Assembly: GCA_002719575.1 (NCBI GenBank) | Contig: PBHS01000048.1 | Coordinates: 1-7,271, forward strand | DNA: 7,271 nucleotides | DNA from: Gammaproteobacteria bacterium | GTDB taxonomy: Bacteria > Pseudomonadota > Gammaproteobacteria > Pseudomonadales > Pseudohongiellaceae | Direction of reading: 5' to 3' | Shown here: piece after piece, positions 1 to 6,038 of the stretch | How the letters are laid out: each line of letters starts with the position of its first letter | Position numbering within the stretch: the first letter of the stretch is position 1 | The notes under the pieces: generated by a model | What the model was told of the DNA's origin: nothing | Database searches by the model: none | Seen by the model: the letters and a program-made list of their open reading frames with translations, nothing else | Translations under genes and position numbers: made by a program

Positions 1-240
1 AGAGCTCGCGTTCGGCCTGCAACTCGGCATGAAGCTCCTCGAACTCAAGGGCGCGAGCCGAAAGCGGCGACAGATCGAAGCCATAGGCCTCGACGATGCG
101 GCCATTGGCGTCTCTGCGGCCCCACCGCTTGCCATTGGGGCTGTCCTGGAAGGAAATCACACCGAGCTCGGCCAGTCGCCGCGCATGGCGCTTGAGAGCA
201 GAGAGCGAAAACCCGGTCTGCTCCATCAGATAGCGACCAG
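1..240 (-). pseudogene. repC: Truncated RepC plasmid replication initiator (internal fragment, runs off left edge)
   Basis: Reading the minus strand from about 240 to 1 gives a peptide beginning RYLMEQTGFSLSALKRHARR, followed by a segment with LGVISF, DSPNGKRW, GRRD and EAYGFDLSPL, then an acidic helix (ARALEFEELHAELQAERE). The helix-turn-helix followed by SPNGKR and AYGFDLSP is what I recognise as the DNA-binding part of RepC, the initiator of repABC plasmids, which binds an origin inside its own gene. The frame is open to the left edge, so the C-terminal part lies outside the window. Upstream, RepC-like sequence ends near 236-241, where the 90-bp repeats begin, and a TGA in the same frame at 295-293 closes it. 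The normal N-terminal region and start are missing, so I call it broken. ATG at 226-224 could restart translation but would leave no complete winged helix. Base composition is much more GC-rich than the genes to the right. The family call is fairly sure; its inactivity is inferred. Confidence 0.72.
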
Positions 241-480
241 CTTCAAGAAAGTAGTAGCGATTCAGATGCAAGCGACCAATCTGGTCGATCAGTCATGTCC
301 GAGTCTGACACCAGCGATTCGGATCAAAGCGTTCAAGCGGCTAGCAGTGATTCGGATCAAAGCGATCAATCTGGCCGCTCAGCGATGCCTGAGTCCGACG
401 CCAGCGATTCGGATCAAAGCGTTCAAGAGGCCAGCAGTGATTCGGATCAGAGCGACCAATCCGGCCGGGGTATGTCGGAC
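241..480 (+). repeat. 90-bp tandem direct repeat (about 2.7 copies)
   Basis: Two full units, 271-360 and 361-450, are preceded by a partial unit (241-270, matching the last 30 bp of a unit) and followed by a degenerate partial unit (451-~480). Hand alignment of the two full units gives 78/90 identities; one 27-bp stretch (311-337 and 401-427) is identical. Each unit encodes 30 residues on the plus strand, built from two related 11-residue blocks (SDSDQSVQAAS and SDSDQSDQSGR) and an 8-residue block (for example SAMPESDA). Eight of the 12 differences fall in third codon positions of this frame and six changes are synonymous, which supports this frame as the coding one. Confidence 0.9.
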
Positions 481-552
481 TCGGATCAAGCCACTGTTGC
501 ACCGTCTTCCGAAGGCGAGGGCGTAGACAGCGATGCTAGTGGGCGAAGATAA
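295..552 (+). CDS. Ser/Asp/Gln-rich repeat peptide, possible oxygenase substrate (5' end uncertain)
   Basis: I do not recognise a family. From ATG 295 the product is 85 residues and uses only 11 amino-acid types (M, S, E, D, T, Q, V, A, G, R, P). It has no Cys, Lys, His or aromatic residue and contains 16 Asp. It carries almost two copies of a 30-residue repeat with SDSDQSDQSGR-type blocks, then a short tail ending SDASGRR. No signal peptide or membrane segment is visible. The start is doubtful: there is no Shine-Dalgarno sequence before 295, and the repeat reading frame continues upstream to about 241 and stays open back to a TGA at 193-195. The visible ORF may therefore be the C-terminal part of a longer protein cut off at the repC junction. 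Its stop lies 17 nt before the GTG of the JmjC oxygenase gene, so the two are probably co-transcribed. The overlapping frames are repeat shadows. Function unknown; a hydroxylation substrate is my inference. Confidence 0.55.
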   Translation: MSESDTSDSDQSVQAASSDSDQSDQSGRSAMPESDASDSDQSVQEASSDSDQSDQSGRGMSDSDQATVAPSSEGEGVDSDASGRR

Positions 553-569
553 CAACCTAGCGGCGCATT

Positions 570-1757
570 GTGGCAGAGCCTGAATGGTTTGAAGACCCCT
601 TAGCGTACCTCATTGCGCCAACATCCACGGAAGAATTTTTCGCGTCCATCTTTGAAAGAAGCGACCTAGCATGCCTGAGGGAGGCACCTGAAAGGTTCTC
701 CGCTTTACTTTCTGTTCGTAAATTAGATTCATTACTAGCGAGTAAAGAGTTTTCATCGACCTCCTTGAGTATGGCTCGTTCTGAGCCACCTATTTCAAGA
801 TCGTTTTATACCTTTAAAAACGGAGCCATTGATAAGGGGGCCGTGCTAAACCACTATCAGTCAGGGGCAACTCTGATATTTAACCAGCTTCATCAAAACG
901 ATGCTGAATTGGCACGATTCTGCAGAGCCCTCGAAAGCATTTTCAGTTTGCGTGTTCAAGCAAACGTCTACTTGACACCGCCCGAAAGCCAGGGTTTTGG
1001 AACGCATTATGATGATCATGATGTTTTTATACTACAGATCTCTGGCTCGAAGAGATGGCGTTTTTTTCAGAAGCCTATTGAAAACCCCTACAAAGGTGAA
1101 AAATTTCAACACGCCCTGCACAAGCCTTCAAGCGAGAGTAGAGAATGTATCTTGAGCGCTGGAGGCAGTATTTATATCCCTAGGGGCTTAATGCATGAAG
1201 CTGAGAATTATGGTGACCAACCATCTCTGCATATAACAGTTGGACTTTTGTCAAAGACTTGGGCAGATTTGATGCTGGAAGCGATGTCTGAAGTAGCTCT
1301 AAGGAATAGCGAATTTCGAAAATCGTTGCCACCAGGCTTTACTAGAAAAGATTTTCAGACAGATGATGCTGAAAAAATCTTTCGTGAGCTCGCCGCTAAG
1401 TTTAAGAATGAAGCCGATTTCACAAAAGTATTCGAACTGTTTAGAAATAACTTTGTTAGATCTACGAGCATCGATATCAGCGGCGGTTTAGCCATAGCAT
1501 CCTCTAAGATAAGAGCTACAGATAAGTTTATCTTGAAACCTAGAACTCCTGCCACAATTCGAACTCAAGACGAAGAGATAGTTGTCGTTTGCCCTGGAGG
1601 AGACGTGCATTTCGACGTGGCATTGCATGACTGTTTAAAAATAGCCTTGTCGGGTAATTCATTTTCAGTTTCTGAGCTGAAGACTGAGAATACTACAGGA
1701 GCCATACAACTCGTTCGAAAGCTTGTATCCTTCGGGCTCTTAAAAGCGGATAACTAA
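570..1757 (+). CDS. JmjC/cupin_4 Fe(II)/2-oxoglutarate oxygenase, ribosomal-oxygenase (RoxA/YcfD) type
   Basis: This 395-residue soluble protein has the JmjC/cupin fold of bacterial ribosomal oxygenases, which hydroxylate protein side chains using Fe(II), oxygen and 2-oxoglutarate; E. coli YcfD (RoxA) hydroxylates an arginine of ribosomal protein L16. The core is visible as GTHYDDHDVFILQISGSKRW (residues 144-163), giving the iron-binding HxD pair His146 and Asp148. The distal His209 lies in YIPRGLMHEAEN. A C-terminal region of about 150 residues, ending SFSVSELKTENTTGAIQLVR plus a final helix, resembles the dimerisation and winged-helix part of these enzymes. Length fits the family. The start is GTG 570; a TAG at 558-560 in frame leaves little choice, and there is no clear Shine-Dalgarno sequence, so coupling to the repeat ORF 17 nt upstream is plausible. 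The gene is AT-rich compared with repC. The family is secure. The substrate is unknown: it could be a ribosomal protein or the adjacent repeat peptide. Confidence 0.85.
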   Translation: MAEPEWFEDPLAYLIAPTSTEEFFASIFERSDLACLREAPERFSALLSVRKLDSLLASKEFSSTSLSMARSEPPISRSFYTFKNGAIDKGAVLNHYQSGATLIFNQLHQNDAELARFCRALESIFSLRVQANVYLTPPESQGFGTHYDDHDVFILQISGSKRWRFFQKPIENPYKGEKFQHALHKPSSESRECILSAGGSIYIPRGLMHEAENYGDQPSLHITVGLLSKTWADLMLEAMSEVALRNSEFRKSLPPGFTRKDFQTDDAEKIFRELAAKFKNEADFTKVFELFRNNFVRSTSIDISGGLAIASSKIRATDKFILKPRTPATIRTQDEEIVVVCPGGDVHFDVALHDCLKIALSGNSFSVSELKTENTTGAIQLVRKLVSFGLLKADN

Positions 1758-1772
1758 AACGAGGCATTGGTT

Positions 1773-1794
1773 TTACCGCGCTATCTAGCGGTAA
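1773..1794. terminator. Hairpin between convergent genes, possible bidirectional terminator
   Basis: TTACCGC (1773-1779) and GCGGTAA (1788-1794) form a perfect 7-bp stem with an 8-nt loop in the 43-bp gap between the JmjC gene and hmuV, which converge here. There is no U-run after the stem on either strand, so it is not a classic intrinsic terminator. Position is the main argument. Confidence 0.4.
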
Positions 1795-1800
1795 TCTGCA

Positions 1801-2562
1801 TCAAATACCTAGAGAGTCTTCTGCAGTCTCAGAATCAACATCAAATGAGTCAGCAATCTTCTCTGCTGTGAGGACTGATTTCGGCTCCCCTGCATATGCT
1901 AAGCCGCCATCTTTTAACAAAAATACAACATCTCCATATCTTCTTGCCGATGCAATATCGTGTATCACCAACACTATGCCGATCCCGCTATCTGCAGCAG
2001 CCCGCAAGATTCTCATAACTGTTTGCGCCTGTTTAAGATCCAAGGAAGCTGTAGGTTCATCAAGGAGCAGAAACTTCTTGTTGCCAACTGAGACGTCTTC
2101 AACAGAAACCTGCGCTAGCGCTTTAGCAAGAAGAATTCTTTGTTTCTCGCCGCCTGAGAGTGTCATTAACTCTCTATCGGCTAAATGCAATGCATCGACT
2201 ATCCGCAAGGATTTCTCAACATGCTCTAATGTTAAGACATGGTTCTCTGCAAACGGGGCACGCCCCAGTTTGACCATCTCCCATACCTTGAGTCCAAATG
2301 CAGGAGAAGTTTGCTGAGGCATGACCGCTCGATGAAGAGCGAGCTCCCGAGTCGAATAAGAGGAGATTTCTGCCTGGTTCAACAGAGTCGTTCCGCTAGT
2401 CGGATGAAGATCGCCCGACATCAATTTTAAGGCAGTTGATTTTCCAGCTCCGTTTGGACCAATGATCGCAGATAGCGCACCGGCCTCACACCTTATGTTT
2501 ATGTTTTTAAGCAAAGCCTTTTTATCAACAGTATAATTAACTTCTTCTAGGCAAAGGCTCAT
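1801..2562 (-). CDS. hmuV: Heme ABC transporter ATP-binding protein
   Basis: This is the cytoplasmic ATPase that powers heme import with HmuU. With the ATG at 2562 the protein has 253 residues. Visible motifs are Walker A GPNGAGKST (35-43), a Q-loop in MPQQ (83-84), the ABC signature LSGGEKQR (135-142), Walker B FLLLDEP (164-170, Asp168 and Glu169) and the switch His201 in VIHD. All are intact, so it should be active. I chose ATG 2562 because its ATGA overlaps the hmuU stop by 4 bp and an AAGGG lies 9 nt upstream. A TTG at 2595 would add 11 residues but overlaps hmuU by 37 bp. It is the last gene of the operon and ends 44 bp from the convergent JmjC gene. The spacing and the heme-handling gene upstream favour heme over ferric siderophore or cobalamin, since the ATPase alone does not separate these FecE/BtuD relatives. 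Confidence 0.9.
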   Translation of the reverse strand: MSLCLEEVNYTVDKKALLKNINIRCEAGALSAIIGPNGAGKSTALKLMSGDLHPTSGTTLLNQAEISSYSTRELALHRAVMPQQTSPAFGLKVWEMVKLGRAPFAENHVLTLEHVEKSLRIVDALHLADRELMTLSGGEKQRILLAKALAQVSVEDVSVGNKKFLLLDEPTASLDLKQAQTVMRILRAAADSGIGIVLVIHDIASARRYGDVVFLLKDGGLAYAGEPKSVLTAEKIADSFDVDSETAEDSLGI

Positions 2563-3641
2563 GGCATCCAGCCCTTGTATCGCACGAGCAGCCAAATAAA
2601 AAAAGGAGCCCCAACTAAACTAGTTATGATCCCTAATGGGAGCTCGGCCGGCGACACCGCTATGCGAGCCAGAATATCAGCGGTCAAAATCAAGATCACA
2701 CCGAGAAGTGCTGAGCCCGGAAGGACTAATCGATGATCAGTTCCTGCCAAGAGTCTGATTAGGTGAGGCGCAACCAACCCAATAAAGCCGATTATTCCCG
2801 AGACGGAAACAGCTGCGGCTGTAGTCATTGCCGGGAGCACGATCATCCTGCGCTTCAGCTTGGCCGTGTCGCAACCCAAGTGTCTTGCATCATTTTCTCC
2901 TATCGCAAAGAGGTTCAAGTTCTCCGCATCTCTCAAAATTAGAATCGAAGCACCGACTACCACGATCATGGAGGGCCATATTTTCGCCCATATTGCTCCT
3001 CCAAGACTTCCTAAAGTCCAAAAATTGATAGACCGTAATTGTGTATCGTTGCTCACAAACACAAGAAAGCCAAGGGCTGCAGCTGAAAGAGCATTAATAG
3101 CTATGCCAGAAAGCAACATAGCGGCGATCGACACATGCCCGCGCCTGGACCCTATTCGGTATACCAAGACCATCGCGAACAGGGAGCCAAGAAATGCGAA
3201 AACCGGAAGCGCGAAGACCATGAGAAACTCAGGTATAAAAGTGAGGGTAGAACCAAAGATAATCCAGACCGACGCACCCAAAGCACCACCGGAAGAAACT
3301 CCAATTAGCCCAGGATCGACAAGGGGATTCCGGAAAAGGCCCTGGAGTGCTGCACCTGAAATTCCTAAAGCCGCGCCCACACAAACGCCGAGAAAAACCC
3401 TTGGCAATCTTATAACACTCACAATTGCCGAAGACCCGGACATCGTTGTTGGATCCGCGCCAAAAGTTCGCTTGAGCCCTTGCCAGATAGCAGAAATGGG
3501 TATTTCAACTGGTCCTGTCAGAATCGAAGTCACTAGGGCTAACAAGGCCATGCCTCCGAGTATCGAAAGAGCCAACATCCGTTTCGATTTTGACTGGTTA
3601 GATAAGTAGGCTATTGAGTTTGTGCGAACAGGGCTCTCCAT
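2559..3641 (-). CDS. hmuU: Heme ABC transporter permease, FecCD family
   Basis: This 360-residue inner-membrane permease forms, as a dimer, the channel for heme import from HmuT. Hydrophobic segments occur throughout, as expected for a FecCD/BtuC-type protein with about nine or ten membrane helices. The first is near residues 22-42 after a basic, polar N-terminus. Family hallmarks are IRLPRVFLG (78-85), ALQGLFRNPLVDPGLIGVSS (98-117), SGIIGFIGLVAPHLIRLLAG (281-300), which contains the ATPase-coupling region, DHR (302-304), and ELPLGIITSLVGAPFFIWLL (333-352). Length is normal. Its ATG shares one base with the hmuT stop (TAATG), and its own stop overlaps hmuV as ATGA, so the three genes are probably translationally coupled. 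Sequence alone cannot fully exclude another FecCD substrate. The HmuS gene and heme-type HmuT in the same operon make heme the best assignment. Confidence 0.9.
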   Translation of the reverse strand: MESPVRTNSIAYLSNQSKSKRMLALSILGGMALLALVTSILTGPVEIPISAIWQGLKRTFGADPTTMSGSSAIVSVIRLPRVFLGVCVGAALGISGAALQGLFRNPLVDPGLIGVSSGGALGASVWIIFGSTLTFIPEFLMVFALPVFAFLGSLFAMVLVYRIGSRRGHVSIAAMLLSGIAINALSAAALGFLVFVSNDTQLRSINFWTLGSLGGAIWAKIWPSMIVVVGASILILRDAENLNLFAIGENDARHLGCDTAKLKRRMIVLPAMTTAAAVSVSGIIGFIGLVAPHLIRLLAGTDHRLVLPGSALLGVILILTADILARIAVSPAELPLGIITSLVGAPFFIWLLVRYKGWMP

Positions 3642-4543
3642 TATTCTTCAATAGATTTTGTAGCGCCCAATCCCTCATGAAAACGATCAGCTATGTATGC
3701 AACTGCTTCGGGTAATCGAGGGCCGAACCCAAGTAGAAACAAACCATCCACTGCTATGATGTTGCCCGATTGAGCAGCGGGAGTCATTCCTAACGCGGGA
3801 TGCTCCTTAATCGTCTCGATTCCACCCAAAGATGCTAAGGAATGCTCCATCATCATGATTACGTCAGGTCTTGCATTCGCCAAAGCCTCATATGAGTAGG
3901 CTTTGTAGCCACTTTCACTTGCGAATATATTTTCACCTTTCGCTAGGTTTATTATCGCGTCAGCGGCGGTATCTTCGCCAGCTGCCATAGGGGATCCGTC
4001 TGACGCACTCATGAGAAACAGAACCTTTGGCTCGCGCGAAACAGCAGCTAATTTCTCATCAATTTTCCGCATTTTTTCAATGATTTCTTGCGAAAGCAGT
4101 TGAGCTTCGGTCTCAGCCTCAAGGGTATTTCCGATCATATCAATGCGTTTCAATAAGCCGGCAAGATTAAACCCCTCCTCGGTCAACACAAACGGAATCC
4201 CCGTTTGCCTAATTTGCTCCACTACTTCTGGAGGCCCGGTCTCTGAAGATGCAATTATCATATCTGGTGATAAAGACAGTAGGCCTTCCGCACCCAACTG
4301 CCTAACATACCCTACATCGGGAAGGCTTGTGACACTCTCGGGGTAAAAACTGGTAGTGTCTCTGCCGATTACCTGATCAATTCGACCTAGTGCATAAATT
4401 ATCTCGGTTATATCACCGCCTATACTAATGATACCTTGTGATTCTTGCGACGACTCCTCGCAACCTGCAATCAACAGGAACGTGAAGAATGGTAATGTCC
4501 ATTTAGTGACTCTCGAGATATGTCTATAAGGCCTTTTTTCCAA
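3641..4543 (-). CDS. hmuT: Periplasmic heme-binding protein with lipoprotein signal
   Basis: This is the substrate-binding component of the heme importer, 300 residues. The N-terminus has a basic stretch (RPYRHISRVTK), a hydrophobic core and a lipobox ending IAGC (25-28), predicting a lipid anchor at Cys28; many Gram-negative HmuT proteins are instead soluble. The mature part starts with GIISIGGDITEIIYALG (37-53), then GRDTTSFYPE (60-69). Tyr67 sits where ShuT and PhuT use a tyrosine as axial heme ligand. PDVGYVRQLGAEGLLSLSPD (75-94) and SPMAAGEDTAADAIINLAKG (184-203) are typical of the family. The start is TTG 4543, supported by GGAG seven bases upstream and by the complete signal sequence that follows; no in-frame ATG lies nearby upstream. 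It begins 12 bp after hmuS ends, and its stop overlaps the hmuU start by one base. Confidence 0.88.
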   Translation of the reverse strand: MEKRPYRHISRVTKWTLPFFTFLLIAGCEESSQESQGIISIGGDITEIIYALGRIDQVIGRDTTSFYPESVTSLPDVGYVRQLGAEGLLSLSPDMIIASSETGPPEVVEQIRQTGIPFVLTEEGFNLAGLLKRIDMIGNTLEAETEAQLLSQEIIEKMRKIDEKLAAVSREPKVLFLMSASDGSPMAAGEDTAADAIINLAKGENIFASESGYKAYSYEALANARPDVIMMMEHSLASLGGIETIKEHPALGMTPAAQSGNIIAVDGLFLLGFGPRLPEAVAYIADRFHEGLGATKSIEE

Positions 4544-4550
4544 TGGTCAG

Positions 4551-4554
4551 CTCC
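4551..4554 (-). promoter_or_regulatory. Shine-Dalgarno sequence fixing the hmuT TTG start
   Basis: GGAG on the minus strand lies seven bases before TTG 4543-4541, just after the hmuS stop. The overlapping ATGATG at 4558-4553 is in another frame and reaches a stop after a few codons, so it cannot start hmuT. Confidence 0.6.
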
Positions 4555-4555
4555 A

Positions 4556-5626
4556 TCATAAGGTCGGCAGATTAGCGACTATATCGCGCCATCCAGGTAA
4601 TTCAGTCCTTCCAGGCTTCCGCTCACCAAAAAATTGACAAAAGCAATTGCCCGCCTCATTGAATATCTCGACAGATGTGACTATTCCGTCTGAAGTCGGT
4701 TTCTCTACCGCCCAAATGCTCTCCACCGAACTTTGGTTCAAGTGAAGGTTGAAAGTTTTATCCAAAATATTCAGCCAATGCCCCATAATTGCAGTCTTGA
4801 AGATAATCCCGGTATGAATCTGAATACACCCTGGATTGCCGACAAAACACATTATAGATGTTTGATCCTTCACAGCATTGTCAAGAAGTCCGCCAAGACA
4901 ATCATTCGTCAGTCGCCTGGTAAATTTCCCTTCAGCAAGCCGCATCGATTGCCGTCGACCGACACCGAATTCATGCAGCATACCGAAGAAATGATGCGTA
5001 TCTTTGAGGTTCTCCCAGTGAGTAAGGAAACTATCTTTATCTAATTCGTCATCAGGAGCATTTTCTCTTCCACTTGGCAAACTATGGGTGATGAGGTCAG
5101 ACTTTTGGTTTTGTGCAGCAAATCGTTTCACCAAAGTACGATAAGGCTTTAAGTTACCATTTTTAGAAATGTACACTTTGTGGACAGCCTGACCATCGAT
5201 ATCAAAAAACTGAAGGCTGTGCCTTTTGCCAGAGGCAACAACCTCTGTAACAGCAAATCCAAAGTGCCAATGGCTCATGAAGAGGCGCAAGTCGATATCC
5301 TTGTTGAGAACGATCCCGTGACCAGGCCCTATGCTAACGTTATTAAATTCTCCGTGCTTTTCGTGAACGCAGTCCTCATTACGGGTCAACACCATAACTG
5401 GGCCAAGGCTTGGTAAAGAGCGAATAAGCTCCGCCCAATCGCCCTCCAGTCGAATTATTTCCTCACTGGTACGACTCCCCAATAATTCTGCCTCCGATGT
5501 CCCGATTTCTGATGCTAAATCTCTTGCTCTTGCTTTGGGACGCTTCGATTTGAGCTGATCGAATCTCATTCGTATTTCCGCTCTCGGGAGACGCTCTGGC
5601 TCGATTTCATAAGGAGCTGTATTCAT
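4556..5626 (-). CDS. hmuS: HmuS/HemS-family heme-handling (hemin-degrading) factor
   Basis: This 356-residue cytoplasmic protein belongs to the HemS/ChuS/PhuS/HmuS family, which receives imported heme and passes it on or degrades it. The family has two similar halves. In the first are GHGIVLNKDIDLRLF (102-116), HWHFGFAV (119-126), SLQFFDIDGQAVHKVY (137-152) and LVKRFA (165-170). In the second are THHFFGMLHEFGVGRRQSMR (210-229), FVGNPGCIQIHTG (261-273), MGHWLNILDKTFNLHL (281-296) and SVEIFNEAGN with QFFGERKPG (331-339). His211 or His212 occupies the place of the heme-ligand histidine in HemS-type proteins. Length is normal and no key block is missing. It is the first gene of the hmuSTUV operon, about 100 nt downstream of an iron-box promoter. 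ATG 5626 has no clear Shine-Dalgarno sequence; ATG 5569 (Met20) is an alternative start. Confidence 0.92.
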   Translation of the reverse strand: MNTAPYEIEPERLPRAEIRMRFDQLKSKRPKARARDLASEIGTSEAELLGSRTSEEIIRLEGDWAELIRSLPSLGPVMVLTRNEDCVHEKHGEFNNVSIGPGHGIVLNKDIDLRLFMSHWHFGFAVTEVVASGKRHSLQFFDIDGQAVHKVYISKNGNLKPYRTLVKRFAAQNQKSDLITHSLPSGRENAPDDELDKDSFLTHWENLKDTHHFFGMLHEFGVGRRQSMRLAEGKFTRRLTNDCLGGLLDNAVKDQTSIMCFVGNPGCIQIHTGIIFKTAIMGHWLNILDKTFNLHLNQSSVESIWAVEKPTSDGIVTSVEIFNEAGNCFCQFFGERKPGRTELPGWRDIVANLPTL

Positions 5627-5719
5627 AATCGGAGTATCTGATAAAAGACTCGTATTAGTCTGGGTTGATGTTTGTCACTTTGATGGACAGGCAAGCAAGA
5701 AAAACGCGTACAATGGAAC

Positions 5720-5738
5720 GATAATGATAATCATTATC
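5720..5738. promoter_or_regulatory. Fur box, perfect 19-bp match; also fits RirA/IRO pattern
   Basis: The sequence GATAATGATAATCATTATC equals the classic E. coli Fur consensus at all 19 positions and is a 9-1-9 inverted repeat. Shifted slightly, 5725-5739 also fits the TGA-N9-TCA pattern reported for RirA in alphaproteobacteria. It covers the -10 of the hmuS promoter, the usual place for an iron-dependent repressor. No plus-strand gene follows it, so it should serve the hmu operon only. Confidence 0.92.
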
Positions 5739-5761
5739 ATTTAGTCATGCTCAAGTTGCAA
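5733..5761 (-). promoter_or_regulatory. Predicted sigma-70 promoter of hmuSTUV
   Basis: On the minus strand, TTGCAA (5761-5756, 4/6 to TTGACA) and GATAAT (5738-5733, 5/6 to TATAAT) are separated by exactly 17 nt. The -10 lies inside the Fur box. A start near 5726 would leave an untranslated leader of about 100 nt before ATG 5626. Confidence 0.65.
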
Positions 5762-6038
5762 GTCGGTTTCAGAAAGTTTTCAGCCCAGCTTCAAAAAATA
5801 TGCAGGACCTAAGTTTTCAAAAGCTAACACATAAAATATCCACCAACGTCATTATCGCGGATACCACGAGCAAAAATCTAGCCTGTCTTCAGAGAAAAAC
5901 TTCCACTCTCAACATTCTCAAATAGTTATCAGAGCTTCTAAAACCGAGATACCTGGGGGCGTGTCACTTCAGGGCTGGAAAAAAGTCCCAGAGCCGAATC
6001 CATTATAGAACCTGAAAATTGCACTATCCATCTGCGGC

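Larger units (their letters stand above)
5627..6038. other. 412-bp intergenic region without a recognisable gene
   Basis: Besides the Fur box and promoter, the leader side (5627-5720) holds a 5-bp hairpin (5646-5650 with 5657-5661), followed on the minus strand by four T residues; it is weak and may be chance. From about 5762 to 6038 the sequence is AT-rich, and I see no gene, RNA or strong terminator. A heme receptor gene is often found beside hmuS in other bacteria, but nothing here resembles one. Confidence 0.6.

Noticed and set aside
241..480. CRISPR array
   Set aside because: The 90-bp units are contiguous and diverged with no unique spacers; they encode a protein repeat.
29..526. 165-residue plus-strand ORF across the repC remnant and repeats
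   Set aside because: Its first half is antisense to clear RepC sequence, and its second half is the out-of-frame reading of the repeats (IRIKAFKR pattern).
2860..3609. 249-residue plus-strand ORF
   Set aside because: It lies antisense within hmuU, whose permease motifs are unmistakable, and resembles no protein I know.
5642..5661. Attenuator-like hairpin with four U residues in the hmuS leader
   Set aside because: A 5-bp, AU-containing stem is too weak to claim; it is noted only in the intergenic entry.
5747..5812. 21-codon ORF just right of the Fur box on the plus strand
   Set aside because: There is no Shine-Dalgarno sequence, its start lies inside the minus-strand promoter, and it has no recognisable features.
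5973..5995. Possible terminator after the TRAP gene
   Set aside because: The stem is only about four continuous base pairs (CTGG/CCAG), and the T-run lies in the loop rather than after the stem.
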